Of a DNA stretch of 64,000 nt, positions 1 to 7,966 are shown piece by piece (the stretch's first letter is position 1; every line of letters starts with the position of its first letter). Both the position numbers and the translations under genes were made by a program. The notes under the pieces were generated by a model, which did no database searches, was not told the origin of the DNA, and worked only from the letters and a program-made list of their open reading frames with translations. The stretch comes from Anabaena sphaerica FACHB-251 (GTDB lineage Bacteria > Cyanobacteriota > Cyanobacteriia > Cyanobacteriales > Nostocaceae). The stretch covers positions 62,001-126,000 of the forward strand of contig NZ_JACJQU010000014.1 in the NCBI RefSeq assembly GCF_014696825.1, read 5' to 3'.

Positions 1-435
1 ATCTATGTGAACAAGGGCGATCGCGCTTTTGGTAGCAGTGGTAATGATGAATTTGATGCTACCGATGTTACTGGCTATCGTCTCTCTGGTGGTGCAGGAA
101 ATGATATCTTCTACCTGGGTGCAAATGGTCGCGCTTTGGGTGGAGATGGTGACGATCAGTTCTACGTCCAAGAGGGTGGTGGTAACTTGCTTGTCGGTGG
201 TGCAGGTGCGGATCAATTCTGGATCGCTAATGTTGAATTACCTGATACTGCTAATACTATTGTTGACTTCCAGCAAGGTATTGATGTCATTGGAGTTTTG
301 GGTATTTCTTCAGATAGTTTGACTCTTAATGTTGTTAATGGTAATACGGAAGTTGGTTTGCTTGGTCAAACTGTTGCTGTTGTTAATGGTATGACTGGTT
401 TGAATGTAAATACAGATTTTGCGTTTGTGTCCTAA
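1..435 (+). CDS. RTX calcium-binding repeat protein, C-terminal end (partial)
   Basis: The reading frame is open at the left edge, so only the C-terminal end of about 144 residues is present. It carries glycine/aspartate-rich nonapeptides of the hemolysin type (GGAGNDIFY, GGDGDDQFY and GGAGADQFW), the pattern that forms a calcium-filled beta-roll in RTX proteins. The last about 70 residues lack repeats and contain a DFQQGIDVIGV segment, as is common after the roll in cyanobacterial RTX proteins, many of which are secreted by type I export. What the missing N-terminal part does (protease, lipase, adhesin or pure repeat protein) cannot be told. The gene ends at TAA 433-435, and a repeat element begins 13 bases later. 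Confidence 0.8.
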   Translation: MYVNKGDRAFGSSGNDEFDATDVTGYRLSGGAGNDIFYLGANGRALGGDGDDQFYVQEGGGNLLVGGAGADQFWIANVELPDTANTIVDFQQGIDVIGVLGISSDSLTLNVVNGNTEVGLLGQTVAVVNGMTGLNVNTDFAFVS

Positions 436-447
436 TTTTTGGCAAGA

Positions 448-780
448 AACGAACCACAAAGGCACAGAGAACGCAGAGAAATAAGTGTTAGTAGCTATGA
501 ACCAGGAAAATTCTTTCCTGGTTTTTTTGTTTTGATATTCAACGCAGATAAACGCAGATTAATTTTATATATTAGATATCTGGTGGTAATTAAATGTGCG
601 TGGTTTGAAACCCTTGTAGAGACGTTCCGGCGGAACGTCTCTACAATCATTCCGGCGGAACGTCTCTACAATCATTTTCACCAGAGGTCTATTGATCTCT
701 TAATCTCTGTGTCGCGCCAGTTGCTACAAGTCGGGAAACCCGCCCACAGCACTGGCTTCTCTGTGCCTCCGTGGTTCGTT
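448..780. repeat. MITE-like element with 24-bp terminal inverted repeats
   Basis: The left end (448-471) starts AACGAACCACAAAGGCACAG and the right end (757-780) is its inverted copy; reading the right end in reverse complement, 22 of 24 positions agree. Between them lies no credible gene, only smaller palindromes: a 25-base tandem repeat at 625-674, and an imperfect hairpin with arms GCCAGT (716-721) and ACTGGC (751-756). Size, arms and lack of coding capacity fit a non-autonomous miniature element. It fills the whole gap between the RTX gene and rsmI, and its right arm overlaps the rsmI stop codon by two bases. Mobility is inferred, not shown. Confidence 0.55.
616..674. repeat. Perfect palindrome plus 25-base tandem duplication
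   Basis: Bases 616-644 form a perfect 14+1+14 palindrome centred on TTCCGGCGGAA. A 25-base unit beginning TTCCGGCGGAACGTCTCTAC occurs twice head to tail at 625-649 and 650-674. It would form a strong cruciform or RNA hairpin. No poly-T tract follows, so it is not a simple terminator. Confidence 0.7.
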
Positions 781-1636
781 ATTCCGAATCTATTTCAATC
801 GTCAAAGCCAACTGATATAATTTATTCCGAGAAATTGATATTTCTTTTGCTAATTGTCTACTAGCTTGAGAACGAGAAATACCCTGTTTTATCATTGCTA
901 ATAGTTCGGCTTTGAGTTCTGATTCTGTAATTTGTGGTTTACTCGGTTCTATTCCTGCCACTAACAGGGTATATTCTCCTTGGGGTTCTTTTTGTTGATA
1001 ATGGGCGATCGCATCGGCTATTGTTCCCCGCCAAAATTCCTCATATAATTTAGTTAGTTCTCGTGCTATAACTATTTGGCGATCGCTTCCTAAAATATCT
1101 GCCAAATCTTGCAATGTTTCCCTCAACCTATGGGGAGATTCATAAAATACTAATGTCCTGGTTTCTGTTAATAATGATTCTAAATATTCTCTTCTTTGTT
1201 GACTTTTTGCAGGTAAAAATCCATCAAAAATAAATCTATTTGTGGGTAAACCGGAGGCACTTAAAGCGGTAATGGCAGCAGTAGCACTGGGAATAGGTAC
1301 AACATCAATTTCCACATCCACACAAGCTTTAATTAATTCATATCCCGGATCAGAAATTCCTGGCATTCCTGCATCACTAACTAATGCGATCGCTTTTCCA
1401 TATTTTAAATATTCTAATATTTCAGGAATGCGACTATTACGGTTATGTTCATGATAACTCATCTGCGGAGTTTTAATTTGAAAATGTTGCAGCAATTTAC
1501 CTGTGTGTCTGGTGTCTTCTGCCGCAATCATATCTACAGATTGTAATATTCTCACCGCCCGAAAAGTCATATCTTCGAGATTGCCAATCGGTGTACCGAC
1601 AATATATAATGTCCCTGGTTTTGGTTCATTTGCCAT
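779..1636 (-). CDS. rsmI: 16S rRNA (cytidine(1402)-2'-O)-methyltransferase RsmI
   Basis: This 285-residue protein is a full-length RsmI, which uses S-adenosylmethionine to 2'-O-methylate cytidine 1402 in the decoding centre of 16S rRNA. Family hallmarks of the tetrapyrrole-methylase fold are visible: YIVGTPIGNLEDMT near residues 11-24, AAEDTRHTGKLL near 38-49, LVSDAGMPGISDPG near 85-98, and the SGLPTNRFIFDGFLP block near 125-140. The C-terminal part is the usual small helical extension. The ATG at 1636 gives the normal N-terminus (MANEPKPGTLYIVG). The TAA stop overlaps the end of the inverted-repeat element, so the extreme C-terminus may have been changed by that insertion. The gene stands alone, with a 197-base gap to the next gene. 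Confidence 0.95.
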   Translation of the reverse strand: MANEPKPGTLYIVGTPIGNLEDMTFRAVRILQSVDMIAAEDTRHTGKLLQHFQIKTPQMSYHEHNRNSRIPEILEYLKYGKAIALVSDAGMPGISDPGYELIKACVDVEIDVVPIPSATAAITALSASGLPTNRFIFDGFLPAKSQQRREYLESLLTETRTLVFYESPHRLRETLQDLADILGSDRQIVIARELTKLYEEFWRGTIADAIAHYQQKEPQGEYTLLVAGIEPSKPQITESELKAELLAMIKQGISRSQASRQLAKEISISRNKLYQLALTIEIDSE

Positions 1637-1833
1637 AATTATTATTAATATTATAATTGCAATTGCATCTTGATTAATTTAACAAAATTTCTAATTTAGA
1701 AATTTGGTTGACCGATATCAATTAATTTTTGTTCTATTTTTTCAGTCAACCTCGTATTTAAACATTGAATAATCAAAAATGACACAGACAAAACACAAAT
1801 CACATTATTTAAACTTCAACCTGAGCAAGTCAA

Positions 1834-2445
1834 TTAATTATTAATAAACTTCTCAAACACTTCCCCAAAATCCTTACGCACATAAGTATCATGGGCATAC
1901 TTTAACCAAGTAAAAGCATACCAGTTAATAGCCTTAAACTGTTCTTCAGAAGTAGAAACATTTGTGGCACGACCAACGGTACTAGAAGCTGTATTTAAGC
2001 TAGTTTGAGCATATTGGTAATAAACAGAATTTTCCTTTTGAATGGCAGAAATTTTCAGTAAAGCTTTGTACAAGTCTTTCAATTGTGCGATGTAGGCTTT
2101 GGCAACATCTATAGAATAGTATTGATCACCCATACTCAACTTGATTTCAATATCCATGTCTACTGTTCCAGCCGTTTCTAAAGCCACATCTTTAATGATA
2201 TTATGGCTATAATTATAACGCTTGAGTAGGCGTTTTTTGCTCACCGCAGAAGTACCATCAAGATGAATTAAAGCCAGATTTGTAAAACAGTATTCATCGG
2301 TTTTTGATTTAATTAAAAAGTAAATTTTTTCCCCTTCTTCGTGCATTACATAGTCATCACTATCAACTTTGTTGTAATCTTCAGGTTTAATGACAGCACC
2401 AATATCACTCAAACCCAGTGCATCCATTGCCATGTTCTTAAACAT
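1834..2445 (-). CDS. PH domain-containing protein, YvbH-like
   Basis: The 203-residue product resembles the Bacillus YvbH group: an N-terminal bacterial PH domain of about 110 residues with the characteristic ALGLSDIGAVIKPEDY opening and a YFLIKSKTDEYCFTNLALIH strand region, followed by a helical C-terminal extension thought to support oligomerisation. No signal peptide or membrane segment is seen, so it is probably cytoplasmic or peripheral. The cellular role of the family is not established. The ATG at 2445 gives the usual N-terminus. No operon partner: the flanking genes are rsmI and a broken DUF29 gene. Confidence 0.8.
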   Translation of the reverse strand: MFKNMAMDALGLSDIGAVIKPEDYNKVDSDDYVMHEEGEKIYFLIKSKTDEYCFTNLALIHLDGTSAVSKKRLLKRYNYSHNIIKDVALETAGTVDMDIEIKLSMGDQYYSIDVAKAYIAQLKDLYKALLKISAIQKENSVYYQYAQTSLNTASSTVGRATNVSTSEEQFKAINWYAFTWLKYAHDTYVRKDFGEVFEKFINN

Positions 2446-2494
2446 ATATTTCTATATCTCCCAAAAGAAAAGATTTTTACTATTATACTGTAAA

Positions 2495-2929
2495 TTAAAT
2501 ATCATTGGGTAAAAATTCGGATAAAAAAATTTCTGTTAAGCTGTAAGGACAGTTTTCAGGGAATGAAGATAAACCTGTTTCTCTTTCTGCACTAATAATA
2601 GGCAGTTGATAAATTTTTTCTAAAGAATTTGATAAAAATGAATTAAGCCTAAGATTTTGTTTCAATAGTTTTTCTAAACGTATACGTTGTTCTTTGATGG
2701 TTAATTGCCAACTACGAGAACGTAAGTTAGACTGAAATTGCCATTTTAATAACTGTATAATTAATACTTCTAATCAGCTTTCTAACTCGCGTTTTTCAGA
2801 ACGTCCCATGTCTTCAATTTCTTCCGCCATATTAGCCACATCAATTTGATTAAATTGTCCGGTTCTTAGTAGATATGCTTGTTCTTGTGTCCAAGCATAA
2901 AAATCATTGTCATGAGTAGTTTTCTTCAT
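2495..2929 (-). pseudogene. DUF29 family protein interrupted by one nonsense codon
   Basis: The minus strand encodes a nearly complete DUF29 protein of 144 codons. It opens MKKTTHDNDFYAWTQEQAYL and runs to GRSEKRELES at 2777, where a TGA (2776-2774) interrupts it. The same frame then continues without further damage as LEVLIIQLLKWQFQ and ends with FPENCPYSLTEIF before TAA at 2497-2495. DUF29 proteins usually read SEKR..L.S-R/N-L at this point, so a single CGA to TGA change would explain the stop. DUF29 genes are multicopy in Nostocales and of unknown function, often discussed with toxin-antitoxin or mobile genes. The ATG at 2929 was chosen over one 33 bases upstream because it matches the family start. 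Confidence 0.8.
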
Positions 2930-2975
2930 AGATAAAATATTGTATAATTTCCCAATTACCAATCACTAATCATCA

Positions 2976-3833
2976 ATGACCAAATCTGCATTGTTTGTAG
3001 GTTTAATTACCTTAGACTTAATTTACCTTGCCCAATCACTGCCCCAGAATAATCAAAAATTAGTTGCTGATGATTATACTGTAGCAGCAGGAGGTCCAGC
3101 AACAAACGCATCTGTTACATTTAGTTACTTAGGCAATAAATCTCAGCTTTTAGGGGTGCTGGGTTCTCATCTGATGACACAGTTAATTACTACCGACTTA
3201 GCAAATTATCAAGTCCCAATTATTGATTTAGATGCTAATAAACAAACATCACCACCAGTATCTTCAATTATTGTCACCCAAAGTACCGGAGAAAGAGCAG
3301 TAATTTCTATCAACGCTGTGAAAAACCAAGCTAATATTACCTCTATACCCGCCGATATATTAGAGAATATTGATATTGTTTTAATTGACGGACATCAAAT
3401 AGCAGTAAGTAAGATAATTGCCCAAAAAGCTAAAACTCAGAATATCCCTATTGTTATTGATGGAGGTAGCTGGAAACCAGGCTTTGAAGAAATTTTACCT
3501 TTTGTAGATTATGCAATTTGTTCGGCTAATTTTTATCCTCCAGACTGTAAAAATCAAGAAGATGTTTTTAAGTATCTACAAAGTTTTAATATTCCCCATA
3601 TTGCCATTACTCAAGGACCAAAACCTATAGAATATTTAAGTTATGAAAAGAGAGGTTTTATCAATGTGCCAAAAATTCAACCTGTTGATACATTAGGAGC
3701 AGGAGATATTTTTCACGGTGCTTTCTGTCATTATATTTTACAAACTACTTTCACTGATGCTCTTGAATTGTCCAGTAATATTGCGGCTGAGGCTTGTAAA
3801 TATTTTGGTACACGCCGTTGGATGGAAAGTTAA
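2976..3833 (+). CDS. PfkB-family carbohydrate (or nucleoside) kinase
   Basis: This 285-residue protein has the ribokinase fold signatures: a GGPATNASVTFSYLG motif at 39-53 (substrate-binding lid and first PfkB signature) and DTLGAGDIFHGAF at 238-250, containing the anion-hole GAGD with the likely catalytic base Asp244. It should phosphorylate a sugar or nucleoside hydroxyl with ATP in the cytoplasm; the substrate cannot be read from sequence. It is slightly shorter than typical ribokinases (about 300-310). It is divergent from the broken DUF29 gene and converges on the DUF218 gene, with only one base between the two stop codons. Confidence 0.85.
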   Translation: MTKSALFVGLITLDLIYLAQSLPQNNQKLVADDYTVAAGGPATNASVTFSYLGNKSQLLGVLGSHLMTQLITTDLANYQVPIIDLDANKQTSPPVSSIIVTQSTGERAVISINAVKNQANITSIPADILENIDIVLIDGHQIAVSKIIAQKAKTQNIPIVIDGGSWKPGFEEILPFVDYAICSANFYPPDCKNQEDVFKYLQSFNIPHIAITQGPKPIEYLSYEKRGFINVPKIQPVDTLGAGDIFHGAFCHYILQTTFTDALELSSNIAAEACKYFGTRRWMES

Positions 3834-3834
3834 A

Positions 3835-4440
3835 TTAGATTTTAAATAATAAATAAACAAAGTAAAAATAAGTTTCTCGCATCAAAAAAGGCAACTGACT
3901 ATTTAAACTTTGATAGCGAGTAGTGGGTGTAGGAGATGGTTGTGCATCTAAACCTAAATTTCTAGCCATTAAAACCGCACGTTTTAAATGCAGTGGATCA
4001 CTAACAATAAGCACCTTTTTTAATGCGTAAGCAGCAGCTAATTCTGAAGCATTTTGAAGATTTTGGTGAGTAGTTCGAGATGTCGTTTCCATAAAAATAT
4101 CAGCAGCTTTCACACCTTTATTGACAGCATAACGTTTACCAACTACCGCTTCTGCTAGTTCATCACCAGAACCCACTCCCCCAGTAAAAATGAGAGTGCG
4201 AACATAACCATTTTTATAAAGATTAATAGCGTGGTTAATACGTTCTCGGAACACAGGAGATGGTTTTTCTCCCCAAACTGCTGCACCGAGAATAATTGCT
4301 GCATCTGCCTGAATATGAGTATGATTGTTACCATAAAAATATATACTACTAGCTATAGAGGCGATCGCTAAAAATAGTGCAGATACCAAGCTAAGTGCCA
4401 TCAGAACAAGTCTTGGTTTTTTAATGCGGTACTTTAACAT
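3835..4440 (-). CDS. YdcF/SanA-like DUF218 membrane protein
   Basis: The 201-residue product has one N-terminal membrane segment (about residues 11-34) followed by a DUF218 domain: AAIILGAAVWGEKPSPVFRE near 46-66, IFTGGVGSGDELAEA near 84-98, SRTTHQNLQNA near 120-130 and LIVSDPLHLKRA near 144-155. The family includes E. coli SanA, YdcF and ElyC, which are linked to envelope integrity and, for ElyC, lipid-carrier or peptidoglycan metabolism. The domain probably faces the periplasm. Its exact reaction is unknown. It converges on the PfkB kinase gene and is divergent from cysQ. Confidence 0.85.
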   Translation of the reverse strand: MLKYRIKKPRLVLMALSLVSALFLAIASIASSIYFYGNNHTHIQADAAIILGAAVWGEKPSPVFRERINHAINLYKNGYVRTLIFTGGVGSGDELAEAVVGKRYAVNKGVKAADIFMETTSRTTHQNLQNASELAAAYALKKVLIVSDPLHLKRAVLMARNLGLDAQPSPTPTTRYQSLNSQLPFLMRETYFYFVYLLFKI

Positions 4441-4559
4441 AGCTAAAAGGGGAAAGTTGACATTAATATTAAATACTTAACTGCCACTTGCTTTTCCCGA
4501 TCCAAGAAGGTTTAAATTCCTCCTGATGTAGTACAATCTAGTTTTTAGACATAATTTTG

Positions 4560-5414
4560 ATGAAAGATTTACAAGAAATACTAAAAATTACTCGTGAAGT
4601 AGGTTGGGGTGCAGCTAAGTTACTGCGTTCTTATTATCACGGAACTGCCCAAAACCCTAACCTAGACGTACAGTATAAGCAGAATGAGCCTGTTACTGTT
4701 GCCGATGTCGCTGTTAGTGAATATATCCTATCCCAGCTACAGGCAGCTTTCGGTAATGAAGAATTTGGTTATATCAGCGAAGAAACCTATAAATCTCAAC
4801 AGGGTAAAAATTCTGCTGAGTTGGTTTGGATCATTGATCCGTTGGATGGTACAAGAGATTTTATTGATAAAACTGGGGAATATGCAATTCACATTGCTTT
4901 AGTCCAAGATACAAGACCGATTTTAGCAGTAGTGGCAATACCAGAAGCTGAAAAGATATATTATGCTACCAAAGGCGGTGGGACTTTTGTGGAAACCGTT
5001 GATGGTTCTCGTCCCTTGAAAATGGCTGCTGATAAACCTATGGAAGATTTAACCTTGGTTGTCAGTCGTTCTCATCGTAATGAAAGGTTAGAATATTTAC
5101 TCAAAAATCTACCCTGTCAAAAACAAAAAGCGATTGGAAGTGTAGGTTGTAAAGTTACTGCTATTGTGGAACAACAGGCGGATATTTACATTTCCCTTTC
5201 TGGTAAGTCTGCCCCTAAAGATTGGGATATGGCTGCACCTGAACTAATTTTAACAGAAGCTGGTGGTAAATTTACGCACTTTGACGGTAAGCCACTAGAG
5301 TATAACACTGGTGATATCAATCAATGGGGTGGTTTGCTGGCTAGTAGTTCTCAAGATCATGAAATATTGTGTCAGAAAGCAGAGCAAACTCTAGCTGAGT
5401 TTGTGGCTAAATGA
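4560..5414 (+). CDS. cysQ: 3'(2'),5'-bisphosphate nucleotidase / inositol monophosphatase family
   Basis: A 284-residue metal-dependent phosphatase of the IMPase/CysQ superfamily. The metal-binding motifs are complete: EPVTVADVAVSEYI near 43-56, GYISEE near 73-78, WIIDPLDGTRDF at 90-101 (Asp93, Leu-Asp-Gly-Thr loop) and KDWDMAAPELILTEAGG near 221-237. The most likely role is hydrolysis of adenosine 3',5'-bisphosphate from sulfate assimilation; activity on inositol phosphates or fructose-1,6-bisphosphate cannot be excluded. Translation is taken from ATG 4560; an immediately preceding TTG is in frame but less likely. The gene is monocistronic as far as can be seen, divergent from the DUF218 gene with a 119-base gap. 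Confidence 0.85.
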   Translation: MKDLQEILKITREVGWGAAKLLRSYYHGTAQNPNLDVQYKQNEPVTVADVAVSEYILSQLQAAFGNEEFGYISEETYKSQQGKNSAELVWIIDPLDGTRDFIDKTGEYAIHIALVQDTRPILAVVAIPEAEKIYYATKGGGTFVETVDGSRPLKMAADKPMEDLTLVVSRSHRNERLEYLLKNLPCQKQKAIGSVGCKVTAIVEQQADIYISLSGKSAPKDWDMAAPELILTEAGGKFTHFDGKPLEYNTGDINQWGGLLASSSQDHEILCQKAEQTLAEFVAK

Positions 5415-5888
5415 AGCCAGGATAAAAGCGTTAAGAGAGATGTGAAGTATCGAGTGTGTGATGTAGGTGAACACACCCTGCATTCTACACCCTAGTTTTA
5501 TAAATTTCTTTTAAGGGAGACATTAGTTATGCTATGGTTAGAAATCACCATAAATGAGAGTGATAATTTCTTAGATCCTTTCTTTTAGTTTTCAGCCTGA
5601 TTTTCTCAAAACTCGGAGGCTGTGGCGTTAAGCGCAGTAGCAGTGGCGATCGCTAAGAAACCACTAGTTTGCACATAATCATGTCATCTAGCCGCATCAG
5701 CAGATGCTTTGCGATTTGGCTTGAGCAAGTCTATAGTTTTTTAGTCACCAGGAGTTCATATTCAAAGGCTGTGCTATACTTGTGGATATAAGGATTATTT
5801 TCGGTTGAGTAAGTCGTTTTAATTTCATTTAAATGCGTCTCTCCGAATCTAACTTTCTACACTCTCTGGTTTGGGAGACCATCCATCT
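5415..5888 (+). promoter_or_regulatory. Long gene-free region upstream of rbp (probable 5' leader)
   Basis: These 474 bases lie between cysQ and the RNA-binding-protein gene. I see a HIP1 site at 5646-5653 and one tiny frame (5529-5588, 19 codons, preceded by AAGGGAG) that could be an upstream peptide. Genes for cyanobacterial RRM proteins are known to be cold-regulated with long leaders, so a regulatory 5' leader is plausible. I cannot define the promoter or an RNA fold with confidence. Confidence 0.35.
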
Positions 5889-6203
5889 ATGTCGATTTAC
5901 GTTGGAAATTTATCCTATCAGGTGACAGACGAAGACCTGAAACAGGCTTTTGCTGAGTACGGTAAAGTTAAAAGTGTGCAGTTACCGACTGATAGGGAAA
6001 CAGGCCGCCCACGTGGTTTTGCCTTTGTGGAAATGGAGACTGAAGAACAAGAAACAGCCGCCATTGAAGCCCTAGATGGTGCTGAGTGGATGGGGAGAGA
6101 TTTAAAAGTGAACAAGGCTAAACCCCGTGAAGAAAGAAGTCCTCGCGGGAGTTGGGGTGGCGGTGGTCGTTCCGGTGGTGGTCGTGGAGATCGCCGTTAT
6201 TAA
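5889..6203 (+). CDS. Glycine-rich RNA-binding protein with one RRM domain (Rbp family)
   Basis: This 104-residue protein is a cyanobacterial Rbp. The RRM spans about residues 2-80, with RNP2 IYVGNL at 3-8 and RNP1 RGFAFVEM at 42-49, including the two aromatic residues that stack on RNA. The tail (about 85-104) is rich in Gly, Arg and Ser and ends GGRGDRRY, the type found in cold-inducible Anabaena RbpA proteins. It should bind single-stranded RNA as a chaperone or stability factor. The start is ATG 5889 because MSIYVGNL is the family N-terminus; an in-frame TTG at 5871 would add six atypical residues. It is followed 121 bases later by rpsU, the arrangement known for rbpA1 in Anabaena. Confidence 0.93.
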   Translation: MSIYVGNLSYQVTDEDLKQAFAEYGKVKSVQLPTDRETGRPRGFAFVEMETEEQETAAIEALDGAEWMGRDLKVNKAKPREERSPRGSWGGGGRSGGGRGDRRY

Positions 6204-6237
6204 TCCTGTTCTGAAAAATTTTTAAATCTAGAGTCTC

Positions 6238-6281
6238 CAGCAGATAAAGCCAAAAGTTCGACTCTGCTGAGATATTTTTTT
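6238..6281 (+). terminator. Hairpin plus T-run between rbp and rpsU (terminator or attenuator)
   Basis: A perfect 7-bp stem, CAGCAGA (6238-6244) with TCTGCTG (6263-6269), is followed by a T tract at 6274-6281. It lies inside the rbp-rpsU gap and so could end most rbp transcripts while letting some read through into rpsU. The loop is 18 bases, which weakens the stem somewhat. Confidence 0.5.
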
Positions 6282-6324
6282 AACTCTAGTTTGTATGTAT
6301 TAACCCAAAAAAGGAGGAATAGGA

Positions 6325-6519
6325 ATGACACAAGTAGTTTTAGGGGAAAATGAAGGTATTGAATCAGCTTTGCGGAGATTTAAGCGTGAAGTTTCTAAAG
6401 CCGGAATTTTCCAAGATATGCGGAAGAATCGCCATTTTGAAACACCTTTAGAAAAAGAGAAGCGTAAAGCAATAGCTAGACACAAGCAACGTCGTCAACA
6501 ACGTTCTCGCTTCAAGTAG
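6325..6519 (+). CDS. rpsU: 30S ribosomal protein S21
   Basis: This 64-residue basic protein matches bacterial bS21: it opens [20 protein letters not shown], has the conserved [22 protein letters not shown] centre (read in pieces), and ends in the arginine/lysine-rich [11 protein letters not shown] tail. S21 is a late-assembling small-subunit protein near the 3' end of 16S rRNA, involved in initiation. A very strong ribosome-binding site, AAGGAGG at about 6310-6316, precedes the ATG by a normal spacing. Linkage to the upstream RRM gene is a known cyanobacterial arrangement. Confidence 0.96.
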   Translation: MTQVVLGENEGIESALRRFKREVSKAGIFQDMRKNRHFETPLEKEKRKAIARHKQRRQQRSRFK

Positions 6520-7031
6520 TCTCACAGGTGACAGGTGACAGGACTAAAATCTTTTGGTTTCTAAGTTTTATCATTAGTAGATGTTCCAAGCGCCTTGTCC
6601 GTTGTTATGACTCCAGAGTAATGTTTACTGCAACTGTAAAAACCAGTTAGCATCCCTTCATTATTCCGCTTAATTTCTGTTCTTTGTGGTGACGTATTAT
6701 AACAGCCACAAGTAATTAGTACAGATTAATAGAAAAACCTGTTTGTAGTAGTGCTGTATTTGTTTTCGGCACTACTACAAGTTGTATTTAGGGTTTGCTG
6801 AGAAAGTCTTTTCGTGAAGGCAGGGAACAGGGAACAGGGAACAGGGAACAGGGAACAGTTTGAACTATCTCACATTACCAAATTTTCTGATTTATCAGAC
6901 CTAAAATGCACTGTTTTGGTACTCTACCCTTCAAAAACCCTGCACCTATTTTCCTGTATATCAGCCTCCATGCCTTGATTTATCTAGGTTTGGTATTTTT
7001 TCAGCAAGCCCTATTTAGGTTAGAAAATAAG
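6520..7031. other. Gene-free stretch between rpsU and a convergent gene
   Basis: No coding frame is credible here. Two copies of an ACAGGTG-type short repeat lie just after rpsU (about 6524-6541), and a heptamer array lies at 6821-6858. The remainder is low-complexity AT-rich sequence without a recognisable RNA gene. Confidence 0.5.
6821..6858. repeat. Short tandem heptamer array (CAGGGAA x5)
   Basis: Five perfect consecutive copies of CAGGGAA followed by CAG. This is the short tandemly repeated repetitive (STRR) class described in heterocystous cyanobacteria. The same heptamer family recurs at 44401-44430, 47528-47576 and about 62168-62198. Confidence 0.9.
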
Positions 7032-7919
7032 CTAAATTTCCGCCACTGCGCGTTCAATCAAGCGTCGAGCTAAAGTTTGGGTTCCAGTATGTTCATAGTA
7101 ATTAGTTGACATATCTAGAAACGCCGCTACATAGTCTAATTTGTCATCACTAAATTCTAGAAAACCGTGAAAGTGACCAAGGACTTTCTGTGCGGTTAAA
7201 GCATTACCACTAACTATACCATTCATCCAACCTTTAACAGAATCAAGGCTTTGACCAATAAAGTCTAGTTTACCACTAGTACCGCTACCAGGAATTACAT
7301 TGCTCATCGCTCTGAAAGTGGAGTTTTGGTCTAACTCTTGGGGATTCATCTGACTGATCATAGATAAAGATTTTTGGATGAAATCTGGTCCAAGAGGGAT
7401 GATACCATCAACACAAATTAATGCTGCCATGCGAATCATTGATTCACCACTATATTCGCCTAAAGCACCGACAAAATCGCCAATACTATCACCGGGAATA
7501 CCGTTAATTTGGCAAAAAGCGACTAATTCAGCTACTATTTTTAAGGTTAAGTCAATAGTTTGAGCTTTGTCTGGTTTGGGAGTGATGGAGTTTAAAAAAC
7601 CGAAGAGGGGGATTGATTCACCAACTTTATTAGCCAAAGCTGCTGCACCAAGAGCTTTATCAGTACCATCAACAGTTTGATAAAGCCATAAAGCTGTTTG
7701 ATAACCTTGGGATTTGTCATTGAAAAGATAAATCGCCCGTTCACCAATTTGCTGAATTAAATCCTCATCATCTTCACCAGTCACGGTTTTAATAGTATTA
7801 ACAAAGCCCACAGGATTTTGCCACTCACCGGGAGCAATAAAATCTAAAGCGTTCAACATGGAAACAGTTAAGCCACCGGTGGGTAGTTCATCAACTAACT
7901 CGAAAATTGATTTACTCAC
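7032..7919 (-). CDS. Conserved cyanobacterial hypothetical protein
   Basis: A 295-residue soluble-looking protein that I do not recognise. It begins MSKSIFELVDELPTGG and is mostly predicted helix, with modest hydrophobic stretches (for example the MAALICVDGIIPLGPDF region near 173-190) but no clear membrane anchor or signal peptide. The composition is acidic and there is no nucleotide-binding or metal motif I can name. The start is supported by the purine-rich GGAGAT about 6 bases upstream on the minus strand. It is followed on its other side by a lipoprotein gene on the same strand, 47 bases upstream of its start, so the two may be co-transcribed. Confidence 0.7.
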   Translation of the reverse strand: MSKSIFELVDELPTGGLTVSMLNALDFIAPGEWQNPVGFVNTIKTVTGEDDEDLIQQIGERAIYLFNDKSQGYQTALWLYQTVDGTDKALGAAALANKVGESIPLFGFLNSITPKPDKAQTIDLTLKIVAELVAFCQINGIPGDSIGDFVGALGEYSGESMIRMAALICVDGIIPLGPDFIQKSLSMISQMNPQELDQNSTFRAMSNVIPGSGTSGKLDFIGQSLDSVKGWMNGIVSGNALTAQKVLGHFHGFLEFSDDKLDYVAAFLDMSTNYYEHTGTQTLARRLIERAVAEI

Positions 7920-7966
7920 AAAAATCTCCTGATTGATCTTTTGTTATCTGAAATTTAGAGTACAGG

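Noticed and set aside
716-756. tRNA- or small-RNA-like hairpin GCCAGT...ACTGGC
   Set aside because: No cloverleaf or anticodon arm can be drawn; it is part of the inverted-repeat element.
439-864. Plus-strand open frame of 141 codons after the RTX gene
   Set aside because: It runs through the inverted-repeat element and antisense to rsmI, has no protein-like pattern and no ribosome-binding site.
6821-6858. Regular short repeats as a possible CRISPR array
   Set aside because: The units are contiguous 7-mers with no spacers; the same holds for the arrays at 44401, 47528, 48517 and 52678.
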